Positions 23,547-31,511 of a stretch of 37,420 nt of DNA are shown one piece after another. The stretch is from Nocardiopsis salina YIM 90010 (GTDB lineage Bacteria > Actinomycetota > Actinomycetes > Streptosporangiales > Streptosporangiaceae). Where the stretch lies: NCBI RefSeq assembly GCF_000341025.1, contig NZ_ANBF01000049.1, positions 27,671 to 65,090 of the forward strand. Direction: 5' to 3'. The translations under genes were made by a program, and so were the position numbers. Below the pieces are notes generated by a model. It was not told where the DNA came from, ran no database searches, and saw only the letters and a list, made by a program, of their open reading frames with translations. The stretch's first letter is position 1; each line of letters starts with the position of its first letter.

Positions 23547-23933
23547 GGCCTCACGCTAACCTCGTCCCGGTCCGCGCTCCGGGTGGAACACGCTCGGCCT
23601 TTCCAGGGGTCCGCGGCGGGCCCCGAGGGGATCCCGCGCCGCACATACGACACCGGCCGTGCGGGGCTCTGCTCCGTGTCGCGGTCCACGGACCGGGGGC
23701 TATCAGCATGACCCCCGGTCGTGTCCGGTCCCGGACCCCAGGGGTCTCCCCGTGTTCCCGGAGGTCACACCCCTCCCGGGGATGAAGACGGTGACTGCCC
23801 CGGCCGTGGTCGGGGCCAGGCCACCCGGGCGGCCGTACGGGCGCTGCCGAGGGTGGTCTCGCACACCTCACGCATGACCGGCCGCTGTGCGGGGAGGGCG
23901 GGGGTGGACGCCACGAACGTAAGGAGGTCCGAC
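23547..23933. other. 387-nt divergent spacer with hairpin upstream of the GlsB/YeaQ gene
   Basis: No gene is supportable. TAGCGT at 23558-23553 on the minus strand sits 6 nt before ATG 23546 and may be the -10 of the UBP-type gene. A perfect 9-bp stem, GACCGGGGG (23691-23699) with CCCCCGGTC (23712-23720), has a 12-nt loop and lies 214 nt before the plus-strand membrane-protein gene. It could be a leader element or an isolated terminator. Confidence 0.4.
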
Positions 23934-24182
23934 GTGGACATCACCGGAATCATCAGTGCACTCGTCGTGGGTCTGATCATCGGCGCCCTGGGCCGGCTGG
24001 CGGTCCCGGGCAAGCAGCACCTGCCGATCTGGCTGACGATCGTCATCGGCATCGTGGCCGCCTTCGTCGGCAGCGCGATCGCGAGCCTGTTCACCTCGAT
24101 GTGGATCTTCGTCTTCGCGGTGCAGATCCTGGTCGCGGCGGCCGGTGTGCTGGTCATCGACGGCGCCTACTCCCGGCGCTGA
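23934..24182 (+). CDS. GlsB/YeaQ/YmgE-family stress-response membrane protein
   Basis: An 82-aa protein with three hydrophobic helices: IISALVVGLIIGALGRL, then IWLTIVIGIVAAFVGSAIA and IFVFAVQILVAAAGVLVI. The conserved GxxIGxLxRL-vPG segment of the transglycosylase-associated (GlsB/YeaQ) family is present near residues 12-24. These small inner-membrane proteins accompany stress responses; no enzymatic activity is established. GTG 23934 has AAGGAGG 6 nt upstream, which fixes the start. It is monocistronic and ends before a strong bidirectional hairpin. Confidence 0.9.
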   Translation: MDITGIISALVVGLIIGALGRLAVPGKQHLPIWLTIVIGIVAAFVGSAIASLFTSMWIFVFAVQILVAAAGVLVIDGAYSRR

Positions 24183-24303
24183 CCCGGTTCCGAACCGGAG
24201 CGGATCCGGAGCTGGTCCGGTCCCCGGTACTGACCGGAAACGGCTCGAGGGCCCCTGGACAAACCCTCGAGGTTCCCCCGAGGCCCCGGTACCGACGAGA
24301 CGA

Positions 24304-24341
24304 GAGGCGCCGCCCGTGGGCACGATCACGGGCGGCGCCTC
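24304..24341. terminator. Strong bidirectional terminator between convergent membrane-protein genes
   Basis: A perfect 15-bp stem, GAGGCGCCGCCCGTG (24304-24318) with CACGGGCGGCGCCTC (24327-24341), has an 8-nt loop. It lies between convergent stop codons at 24182 and 24383. Confidence 0.75.
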
Positions 24342-24382
24342 ATTCATGTGGCCGAACGTCCGAGGCCGGACGGAGCCACCGG

Positions 24383-24724
24383 TCAGACGAAGACGGCGAT
24401 GCCGGTGTTGAGAACCGCGAGCGCACCGGCGACGGCGGCCGGGCGCGGGCCGGGGTTGCGGGTGTTCACGATCGCGGCGACGAGGACCCCGACCATCACC
24501 ACGGTCTTGGCGGTGATCTTCATGTGGTCGACCTCGACGCCGCCGTCCATCTCGAGGATCGCGACCAGGCCGAGGCCGGAGACGAGCTGCAGCAGGGAGC
24601 TGTGCAGGATCACCTTCGGGGCCTTGGGAGCGGAGGACCCCAGGGCCTGGGTCAGGAACCCTCCGATGATCCCGGCCAGGCCTATGAAGTGCAGGAACAG
24701 CAGGAACGAGAAGAGAATGTCCAT
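24383..24724 (-). CDS. Small four-helix integral membrane protein
   Basis: 113 aa, starting at ATG 24724 with GAGGT just upstream. Four hydrophobic helices are visible: FSFLLFLHFIGLAGIIGGFL, then the SSLLQLVSGLGLVAILEM region, ITAKTVVMVGVLVAAIV and the C-terminal AAVAGALAVLNTGIAVFV. The pattern with an early His in the first helix and a second-helix LVSGL resembles small CopD/DUF2269-like membrane proteins, but I do not assign it. It stands alone, convergent with the GlsB/YeaQ gene and 167 nt downstream of the GNAT gene. Confidence 0.8.
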   Translation of the reverse strand: MDILFSFLLFLHFIGLAGIIGGFLTQALGSSAPKAPKVILHSSLLQLVSGLGLVAILEMDGGVEVDHMKITAKTVVMVGVLVAAIVNTRNPGPRPAAVAGALAVLNTGIAVFV

Positions 24725-24891
24725 ACACCTCGTTCTAAGGGACGCAGCTCGCGGGCGGGGGCGGTCCCGGGCGGAAACAGTCCGACGAAGGTCCTGTTCC
24801 TCCACCTCTTGATGGATTGACACGGGTGAGGACCGCGGCGGGCCCGGCCCGCCGGTCCGTTGTCCGGTGCGTTCCCGCGCCCCGGGTCCGG

Positions 24892-25230
24892 TCAGGCGGT
24901 CTGCGCGGAACGCACCGCCGTCAGGGTCTCCGGGGTGACCGGGGCCGCCACGTCGTCGAACTCGTGGTGGGTGCGCAGGAACTTGGCCACGTACGGGCAC
25001 ACGGGAACGATGCGCATCCCGGTCGCGCGTGTGTCGGTCAGGGCTTGGGACACCAGGATCCCGGCGAGTCCGCGCCCGCCGAAACGCTCGTCGATCTCGG
25101 TGTGGAAGAAGATGCGCTGCTCGTCCTCGGTGTCCACGTACTGTGCGAACCCGGCCGTCTCCCCGTCGACGAGGATCTCGTAACGGTCGCGCCGGTCGAC
25201 CCTGGTGACCGTCGGATGTGTGTCGCTCAT
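24892..25230 (-). CDS. Small YjdJ-like GNAT-family N-acetyltransferase
   Basis: A 112-aa minimal GNAT. The acetyl-CoA loop is FGGRGLAGILVSQAL (about residues 50-64). RIVPVCPYVAKFLRTHHEF (about 73-91) matches the conserved C-x-Y segment of the YjdJ/GNAT_acetyltr_2-like small family. The N-terminal strands (DRYEILVDGETAGFAQYV) complete the fold. The substrate is unknown. ATG 25230 has CACAGT 6 nt upstream and no Shine-Dalgarno, so it may be leaderless. The gene is 91 nt downstream of the monooxygenase pseudogene on the same strand. Confidence 0.88.
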   Translation of the reverse strand: MSDTHPTVTRVDRRDRYEILVDGETAGFAQYVDTEDEQRIFFHTEIDERFGGRGLAGILVSQALTDTRATGMRIVPVCPYVAKFLRTHHEFDDVAAPVTPETLTAVRSAQTA

Positions 25231-25321
25231 GGGGCCACTGTGCCCGGTGCGGCGCGGCTTTTCACGCCCGGCGCGACCCCGGGCGTGGCCCGCGGCCCGG
25301 CCACGCCCGCCGGCCGTCGGC

Positions 25322-26923
25322 TCACACGTGCACGAAACCCGGGTACCCCTTCGCGGCGACGTCGTCGCACTGCTGCCGGTACAGGTGCATCCCCCCGGCG
25401 TAGGGCATGAAAGCGCGGGGCTTCCCGGGGAGGTTGGCGCCCATGTACCAGGAACCGCCCTCCGGGTAGACGGTGTAGGAGGCGACCTCGGCCACGTGCG
25501 CGGTCCACTCCCGTTCCGCGGCCTCCGCGGGCTCGGTGGTGCACACACTCTCCGCCTCGAGGTGGGCGATGTAGTCCGAGACCCACTCCACGTGCTGTTC
25601 GATCGACAGCAGCACGTTGCCCAGGACCGACGGGCTCCCGGGGCCGGTGAGCATGAACAGGTTGGGGAACCCGGACGTGGCCACCCCGAGGTAGGTCAGC
25701 GGACCCTCCTCCCAGCGGTCGGCCAGCCGCACGCCGTCGCGCCCCCGCAGGTCCATGCACAGGTACGGGCCGGTGATCGCGTCGAACCCGGTGGCCATCA
25801 CGACCACGTCCGCCGCGTGCTCGGCACCGCCCGCCACGATCCCCGTGCGGGTGAATCCCTCGACGGGCCGCTCGCGCACCGACACCAGGCTCACGTCGTC
25901 GCGGTTGAAGGCGGCGTGGTATCCGGACTCCACACAGATGCGCTTGCTGCCGAGGGGATGGTCGTCCGGGCAGAGCAGATCGGCGGTCTCCGGGTCCTCG
26001 ACGGTCTCCCGGACGCGATCGCGCACGTAGTCGGCCATGACGTCGTTGGTGGTGCGGTTGACGAGCGCGTCGCCGAAGGAGGCCAGGAACGCCAGACCGC
26101 CCATCTGCCAGCGTTCGTCCAGTTCGGCGCGGCGCTGCTGTTCGTCCAGCCCCTCGGCGGTCTCCGGTGCGGGAGGGTAGGGAAGGCCGCCTGCGTTCTC
26201 TCGGGCGGCCTGGCGCACTCGCGGGTAGTCGGCGCGCAGCTCGTCGAACTCGCCCTCGGCGTAGCGGCGGTTGCGGGACGGCACCGCGTAGTTGGCGGTG
26301 CGCTGCAGCACGGTCGTATGAGCGGCCCGGCGCGCCACCTCGGGCACGAGCTGGATGCCCGTGGAACCGGTGCCCACGACCACCACGCGCTTGCCCTCCA
26401 GGTCCACGCCGTCCTCGGGCTAGCGGGAGGTGTGCAGCACGGTTCCCTCGAACTCCTCGGAACCGGGGAGGTCGGGGGTCTGCGGCGCGGACAGGCAACC
26501 CACGGCCGTGACCAGGTACCGCGCCTCGTACCGGTCGCCGCCGTCGGTGGTCACGCTCCACACCTGCGCGGCGTCGTCGAAGTGGGCGGACTCCACCCGG
26601 GTTCCGAAGGTGATGTCGCGGTACAGGTCGAAGCGTTCGGCGACGTGTTCGGCGTAGGCCAGGATCTCCGGCTGGGAGGCGTAGCGTTCGCTCCACGTCC
26701 ACTCCGCCTGGAGGTCCTCGTCGAAGGAGTAGGAGTAGAAGAGGGACTCCGCGTCGCAGCGTGCACCCGGGTAGCGGTTCCAGTACCAGGTGCCGCCGAC
26801 GCCGTGGCCGGCCTCGAGGACGCGGACGCTGAGTCCGACACGGTCGCGGAGGCGGTGGAGGGCGTACAGTCCGGCGAAACCGGCGCCGACGACGACGGCG
26901 TCGAGACGGGGAACGTGCGGCAC
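25322..26923 (-). pseudogene. Baeyer-Villiger-type flavin monooxygenase interrupted by an in-frame amber codon
   Basis: Two open stretches in the same frame together give a normal 533-codon FAD/NADPH monooxygenase. The N-terminal half has the FAD Rossmann motif VVVGAGFAGLYALHRL, GGTWYWNRYPGARCD and the start of the BVMO fingerprint, FEGTVLHTSR. The next codon is TAG (26422-26420), where the fingerprint FxGxxxHxxxWP requires Trp (TGG), and Pro follows immediately. The second half starts with the NADPH Rossmann VVVVGTGSTGIQLVPE and runs to a normal C-terminus. A single G-to-A change (TGG to TAG) explains it. Start GTG 26923 has GGAAGGA upstream. A TetR-type gene is divergent, the usual partner of such oxygenases. 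The gene is either recently inactivated or affected by a base-call error. Confidence 0.9.
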
Positions 26924-27159
26924 GGGGGAGATCCTTCCAAACCCTGGGGGCGGTGCTGGGGGCGGGGCGGCAGTCACGGTACCGGTCCGTGCCGGACTGG
27001 GCCCGGGTGCCCCCGGGGATCCGCGCCGGAAGGGGGTTTCCGGGGGCGGGTGTCGGTCCGGGCGTCCGGTGCCGGCCCCCGGACATGGCCCGCATCGACC
27101 ACTGCTTCCGGCACATGCGGTCAACGGACGGGGAAGGGGACGGCGTTTCGGAGCTGCCT

Positions 27160-27165
27160 TAGCCT
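27160..27165 (+). promoter_or_regulatory. Putative -10 element of the leaderless TetR-type gene
   Basis: TAGCCT fits TANNNT and ends 6 nt before GTG 27172. No clear ribosome-binding site precedes the start. The 248-nt divergent spacer (26924-27171) also has to hold the monooxygenase promoter. Confidence 0.4.
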
Positions 27166-27171
27166 GGAGCC

Positions 27172-27828
27172 GTGTCACGACCCAGCCCTCAGCGCCCCGA
27201 GCGCTCTCGGCGCCATGAGCCCGACCCGCGCAAACGACGTTCCCGCCGTGCCATGGAGGGCGCCCTCCTCGAACTCGTGGCCGAGCGCGACCTGTCCCGG
27301 CTCTCGGTCTCCGACGTGACCCGCCGGGCCCGTGTGCACCGTACGACGTTCTACGAGCACTACACGGACGTGCACGACGTGGCGGCCTCGGCGTGCACGC
27401 AGATGTTCGACGAGCTGGTCGACGCCACCCCCGTGTTCCGGATCGGTCAGGGAAGCGCCGGCGCGGACGAGGCCGGCGTGGGAGCCGCCGAACGCGGGCA
27501 CGCGGAACTCACCGCGGTCTTCGAGCACATCGCCGGGCACGCCGAGCTGTACCGCGCGCTGCTGGGCCCCGAGGGCAGCGCCCGCGTCATCGATCACCTG
27601 CTGCGGCGCATCAACGTCGCCGTGCACGTCAACCGGGTCGGTACGGCCGCCACCACGCACGCGGACGACCCGGAGGAGACTCCGCCCGATCCTGCGGCGG
27701 CTCTGCTGTCCGGCGCGCTCATGGGAGTGATCACGGACTGGCTGCGGCGCGGGTGCGAGGGCACGCCGGAGGAGCTGAGCGCCGCGGTGGCCGAACACTT
27801 CGAAGGGGCCGTCGCCCGCCCCGCCTGA
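27172..27828 (+). CDS. TetR-family transcriptional regulator
   Basis: 218 aa. After a basic N-terminal tail, residues ~25-72 form the TetR helix-turn-helix (AMEGALLELVAERDLSRLSV, then DVTRRARVHRTTFYEHYTD). The rest is a helical ligand-binding domain (FEHIAGHAELYRALLG, LLSGALMGVITDWLRRGC) of the TetR_C type. The gene is divergent from the monooxygenase pseudogene, so that gene is its most probable target, with repression relieved by a substrate-like ligand (inference). It is convergent with the alpha/beta hydrolase gene, 25 nt between stops. Confidence 0.9.
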   Translation: MSRPSPQRPERSRRHEPDPRKRRSRRAMEGALLELVAERDLSRLSVSDVTRRARVHRTTFYEHYTDVHDVAASACTQMFDELVDATPVFRIGQGSAGADEAGVGAAERGHAELTAVFEHIAGHAELYRALLGPEGSARVIDHLLRRINVAVHVNRVGTAATTHADDPEETPPDPAAALLSGALMGVITDWLRRGCEGTPEELSAAVAEHFEGAVARPA

Positions 27829-27853
27829 GCCGATCGGGCCGGAACGGGCCGGG

Positions 27854-28705
27854 TCAGGGGGTGTGGTCGACGGCCCAGGAGCCGAGCAGCTCCACCATCC
27901 GGTCGCCGCCCGCGTCGTGCAGCAGCTCGTGCCGGCCGCCCTCGACCAGGTTCATCGTCTTGTCCTCGGCGGGGATCCGCTCCACCAGGCGCACGCTCAT
28001 CCGCGGGTCCGTCGAGGTGTCCCGCGTCCCGTGCACCACCAGGGACGGTGTGTGCCACCGGTCCACCCGGCGCCACAGCCGCGAGGCGGTCTCCAACGTC
28101 GTCACACCCGTGCGCATCGGCACCTTGCCCACGTACAGCAGGGGCTCGCGTTCGGCCGCGCGCAGCGCCACCCGTTTACGGGCCGGGTCGGAGGCGGGCT
28201 CCCGGCGGACCGGGACGGGCACGTGCGGCACCACCCGCGAGACCAGGTCGGCGCTCACCCGCACCGCGCCGGGCGCGCGGGGCACGATCGCGGGGCCGGT
28301 CATCATGATCCCGTGCACGCCCTCGGGCGCACGCAGCATCGACCCGGCGCTCACGAGCCCGCCCAGCGAGTGCCCGAAAAGCAACACCGGCAGCCCGCGT
28401 GCCAACATCCTTGCGCGTACACTCCCGTGCTCGCGCACCGCCTCGCACACGTCCGTCACACCCCGCCGACCGGGGGAGCGCCCGTGTCCGCGCAGGTCCA
28501 TCGCCCATACCTCGAAGCCCAGTCCCACCAGGTGCGGGATCAGGCCGTGGTACCGGTGCACGTACCGTTCGCCGTACTCCCCGAACCCGTGCTGGAACTG
28601 CACCAGCGCCCGCGGTTCCGACTGCGGTGACCACAGCTGGACCACGGACCCGCCGGGGGCCGTGGTCGTCGAGGTGGGCGCGAAGTCCTCGGGGGTTCCG
28701 GTCAC
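27854..28705 (-). CDS. Alpha/beta hydrolase, monoacylglycerol-lipase/lysophospholipase-like
   Basis: About 283 aa. An oxyanion/lid segment, QFQHGFGEYGERYVHRY (about residues 37-53), is followed by WAMDLRGHGRSPGRRG. The nucleophile elbow is FGHSLGG (about 105-111, Ser). The acid is in VVHGTRDTSTDP, and the catalytic His in EGGRHELLHD. The HGxGEYxxRY and GHGxSxGxRG motifs place it in the Serine aminopeptidase S33/monoglyceride-lipase group, which cleaves lipid esters. GTG 28705 has GGGAGG 7 nt upstream; the in-frame ATG 28783 has none and adds Pro/Gly-rich sequence. No signal peptide. Confidence 0.9.
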   Translation of the reverse strand: MTGTPEDFAPTSTTTAPGGSVVQLWSPQSEPRALVQFQHGFGEYGERYVHRYHGLIPHLVGLGFEVWAMDLRGHGRSPGRRGVTDVCEAVREHGSVRARMLARGLPVLLFGHSLGGLVSAGSMLRAPEGVHGIMMTGPAIVPRAPGAVRVSADLVSRVVPHVPVPVRREPASDPARKRVALRAAEREPLLYVGKVPMRTGVTTLETASRLWRRVDRWHTPSLVVHGTRDTSTDPRMSVRLVERIPAEDKTMNLVEGGRHELLHDAGGDRMVELLGSWAVDHTP

Positions 28706-28786
28706 CGCCGGGCCTCCCTTCCCGCGTGGTGCGGGCGGCCCGTGTGGGTCCTGGTGTCCAAGGCTGCTCCCGGGGGTCTTCAAAGG

Positions 28787-28948
28787 TCAGCGGATCGGTT
28801 CCAGCGGGTGGCTCGTCAGCGGCTCCAGCTGAGCCGCACCCCCAGAAGAGTAGAGCGTGACCCCCGCGTCGTCGGGCTCGGGGTGGGCGAGCGCGGTCCC
28901 GGTGAGGGAACCGCCGTCGACGAAGACCGCCAACGAAGGCTCCTCCAC
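28787..28948 (-). pseudogene. C-terminal relic of a GH32-type fructan/sucrose hydrolase
   Basis: A 53-codon open stretch on the minus strand. It contains LAVFVDGGSLTGTALAHPEP (about residues 6-25) and VTLYSSGGAAQLEPLTSHPL (about 30-49), then stops. This looks like the last strands of the GH32 C-terminal beta-sandwich and can be aligned with the end of the intact GH32 protein in this window (VEVFGGRGQAVITDLVLP, AEGGTAHVTSLDVHGL). A TAA codon directly precedes it, and no GH32 catalytic part lies upstream. It sits 28 nt beyond the end of the enzyme I gene. It is called a relic, not an expressed gene. Confidence 0.55.
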
Positions 28949-28976
28949 TTACTCGCTCACCCCTCCTCCGGTTCAC

Positions 28977-30650
28977 TCACAGTCCCCGCTCCTCCGCGGC
29001 GAGCTCCCGGGCCGCCGCGTCCCGCGCCTCCTGCGGGGAGTCGGCCGCCAGCGCCGCCCGGGCGGCCCGCCCGAACGCCTCCCGCGTGTGCTCGGCCAGC
29101 ACCGACCCCACCGGGGCCAGGGCCGCGGCCGACATCGACAGGCTGCTCACCCCGGCACCGGCCAGCACCCCGGCCAGGCGCGGGTCCGCGGCCGCCTCAC
29201 CGCACACCCCCACCGGGACACCGTGCTCCTGCCCCGCCCGCGCCAGCTCGGCCACCAGCCGCAGCAGCGCCGGCTGCCACGGGTCGTTCAACTCGGCCAG
29301 GGCCCCGCTCAACCGGTCGGCGGCGAACGTGTACTGGGCCAGGTCGTTGGTGCCCACACTCACGAAGTCCACCGCCCGCACCAGCGCGGGCCCGGTCAGC
29401 GCCGCCGCGGGCGTCTCCACCATCACCCCGACCCGCTCCAGCCCGGCAGCGCGTGCCCGCTCGGCGAACCAGCGTGCCTCCGCGGCCGTGGCCACCATCG
29501 GCGCCATCACGCTCACTCGTGCCCCGGTGTCGGCGGCCGCACCGGCGATCGCCGACAGCTGGCGGTCCAACAGTCCGGGGCGGTCGAAGGCCACCCGCAG
29601 CCCGCGTACGCCCAGGGCCGGATTGGGTTCGTCGCCCATCGACAGGAACGGCAGGGGTTTGTCGGCGCCAGCGTCGAGCGTCCGCACGACCACGGGCAGC
29701 CCGGACAGCGGTTCCAGCACCGCGCGGTAGGCCTCGCGCTGGGCCGCCTCGGAGGGTTCGGTCCGCGCATCGAGAAAGCAGAACTCGGTCCGGAACAGCC
29801 CCACGCCCTCGGCACCGCCTTCCATCGCGGCCCGGGCGTCGGCCGGCGACCCCACGTTGGCCAGCACCGGAACCGGGTGCCCGTCGTGGGTGCGCCCTGT
29901 CCCGTCCCAGGCCACCTCTGCCACGGCGGCGGCCCGAGCGGGCACAGCCTCCGCGTGCAGCGTGACCTCCCCGGTCGTGCCGTCCACGTCCGCGCCCCCG
30001 GCCGGGTGCTCCAGCAGGCCGCGGGTCGCGACCACCGCGGGGATGCCCAGAGCCCGGGCGAGTACGGCGGTGTGCCCGGTCGGGCCGCCCCCCTCCGTGG
30101 CCAGCGCCAGTACGAGGGAGGGGTCCAGGTCGGCGGTGTCGGCCGGGGCCAGGTCGCGGGCCAGCAGCACACACGGCCCGTCCAGGTCGGGCACACCGGG
30201 TGGGACGGTGCCGCGCAGGCGGGCCACGATCCGGTCGCGCACATCGAGCACGTCGCGTGCCCGTTCGGCCATGAGCCCGCCTGCGGCGCCCAGCATCTCT
30301 GCGAACTCGCCCGCGGCCTCGTGCACGGCGCGCTCGGCGGGCAGGCGGCGTTCGGAGACCAGGGCCTCGGCGCGGGAGGTCAGCGACGGATCAGCGGCCA
30401 TCTCGGCTGTGGCGGCCAGCACCGCGGCGGCCTCGTCGGTGGTCGCGGTGCGCTCGCGCAACGAGTCGGAGACCTCCTGTGCAGCCGGTGCGATGCGCGC
30501 CGCCTCGGCAGCGGGGTCGTCGGGGGGCGGTCCGACGGCCGGTTCGGGCGGGCGTTCGGTGACGCGGACCGTCGGTCCCGCCGCTGTTCCGGGGCTCACC
30601 CCGACCCCGCGCAGCAGTGGGGTCGGGTGGGGGAGCGAACCGGTCGCCAT
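28977..30650 (-). CDS. ptsI: PTS enzyme I (phosphoenolpyruvate-protein phosphotransferase)
   Basis: 557 aa, typical length. It is the first, PEP-dependent phosphotransfer step of the sugar PTS and passes phosphate to HPr. The phospho-His motif is GGGPTGHTAVLARALGIPAV (His193), where the usual Ser before His is Gly. The PEP-binding barrel shows VGLFRTEFCFL, then NPALGVRGLRVAF, GVMVETPAAAL, DFVSVGTNDLAQYTF and the active-site Cys in VPVGVCGEAA (Cys483). ATG 30650 has GGAGG 4 nt upstream. It is divergent from the fructose operon across 99 nt, so one regulator can control both. Cytoplasmic. The substitution in the His loop is the only oddity. Confidence 0.95.
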   Translation of the reverse strand: MATGSLPHPTPLLRGVGVSPGTAAGPTVRVTERPPEPAVGPPPDDPAAEAARIAPAAQEVSDSLRERTATTDEAAAVLAATAEMAADPSLTSRAEALVSERRLPAERAVHEAAGEFAEMLGAAGGLMAERARDVLDVRDRIVARLRGTVPPGVPDLDGPCVLLARDLAPADTADLDPSLVLALATEGGGPTGHTAVLARALGIPAVVATRGLLEHPAGGADVDGTTGEVTLHAEAVPARAAAVAEVAWDGTGRTHDGHPVPVLANVGSPADARAAMEGGAEGVGLFRTEFCFLDARTEPSEAAQREAYRAVLEPLSGLPVVVRTLDAGADKPLPFLSMGDEPNPALGVRGLRVAFDRPGLLDRQLSAIAGAAADTGARVSVMAPMVATAAEARWFAERARAAGLERVGVMVETPAAALTGPALVRAVDFVSVGTNDLAQYTFAADRLSGALAELNDPWQPALLRLVAELARAGQEHGVPVGVCGEAAADPRLAGVLAGAGVSSLSMSAAALAPVGSVLAEHTREAFGRAARAALAADSPQEARDAAARELAAEERGL

Positions 30651-30684
30651 GGTGCCTCCGCGTTTTCCGGGCGTTCACAGACCC

Positions 30685-30719
30685 TTGACAATATGGCAAC
30701 AGCGGGCAAAATCAGTCAA
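30685..30719. promoter_or_regulatory. Overlapping divergent promoters and operator-like repeats between ptsI and the fru operon
   Basis: On the plus strand TTGACA (30685-30690) and CAAAAT (30707-30712) are 16 nt apart. On the minus strand TTGACT (30719-30714) and CATATT (30695-30690) are 18 nt apart. The two promoters therefore occupy the same 35 bp face to face. Within them GGCAA repeats at 30695-30699 and 30705-30709, exactly 10 bp apart, a likely binding site for the DeoR-family protein encoded next door. Confidence 0.55.
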
Positions 30720-30749
30720 TACCAAACCGGACAACGGAGGGAACCGGGC

Positions 30750-31511
30750 ATGTACGGGGCCGAGCGCCGACAGCTGTTGGCGCAGAAGGCACGCCAGGAC
30801 GGACGGGTCGACGTCTCGTCGGCCTCCGATGAACTGGCCGTGGCGCCGGAGACGATCCGGCGCGACCTCGGGGTGCTCGAACGCCAGGGTGTGGTGCGCC
30901 GGGTCTACGGAGGCGCGATCCCCGTCGAACGCCTGGACTTCGAACCCAGCGTCACCCTGCGCGACCGCACCAACGAGAACCAGAAGGAACGCATCGCTCG
31001 CACGGCCGCCCGGCATCTGCCCGAGCGTGGAACCGTGCTCCTCGACGGCGGTACGACCACCGCCCGGCTGGCCGCGCTGGTGCCCGAAGGGGCCGAACTC
31101 ACCGTCGTCACCAACTCCCTGCCCGTCGCACAGCAGCTCGTCGGCCGCCGCGACTGCGAACTCCACATCCTCGGCGGACGGGTCCGTGGCACCACCCTGA
31201 CCTCGGTCGGGTCCTGGCCCCAGGACGTCCTGGACGGCCTCACCGTCGACGTCGGGTTCTTCGGCACCAACGGGTTCTCCGCCGACCGCGGCTGCACCAC
31301 CCCCGATCCCGCCGAGTCCGCCGTCAAGGCCGCCATGGTGCGCGCCTGCCGCCGCAGGGTCCTGCTCGCCGACCACACCAAGTACGGCGACGACCGCTTC
31401 AGCCGCTTCGCCCACCTGGACGAGATGGACGCGGTCGTCACCGACGAGGGACTGGACGAGCAGGCCCGCGAGGCCCTCGCCGGAACCGAGACGGACGTGG
31501 TGATCGCGTGA
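30750..31511 (+). CDS. DeoR/GlpR-family repressor of the fructose PTS operon
   Basis: 253 aa. The N-terminal winged-helix HTH is visible: GRVDVSSASDELAVAPETIR then RDLGVLERQGVVRRVYGGAI (about residues 17-56). The DeoR sensor domain follows, with LLDGGTTTARLA, VTNSLPVAQQL, GGRVRGTTLTSVG, DVGFFGTNGF and LADHTKYG, the sugar-phosphate-binding pattern. The expected effector is fructose-1-phosphate or a related metabolite (inference from context). ATG 30750 lies 9 nt after GGAGG. It is the first gene of the operon; its stop overlaps the start of the kinase gene (GTGA). It probably represses itself, the fru genes and ptsI through the shared spacer. Confidence 0.93.
   Translation: MYGAERRQLLAQKARQDGRVDVSSASDELAVAPETIRRDLGVLERQGVVRRVYGGAIPVERLDFEPSVTLRDRTNENQKERIARTAARHLPERGTVLLDGGTTTARLAALVPEGAELTVVTNSLPVAQQLVGRRDCELHILGGRVRGTTLTSVGSWPQDVLDGLTVDVGFFGTNGFSADRGCTTPDPAESAVKAAMVRACRRRVLLADHTKYGDDRFSRFAHLDEMDAVVTDEGLDEQAREALAGTETDVVIA

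Noticed and set aside
26420-26422. TAG read as pyrrolysine or by a dedicated amber suppressor
   Set aside because: No pyl genes or suppressor tRNA are visible, and a TGG-to-TAG change at a strictly conserved Trp is the simpler explanation.
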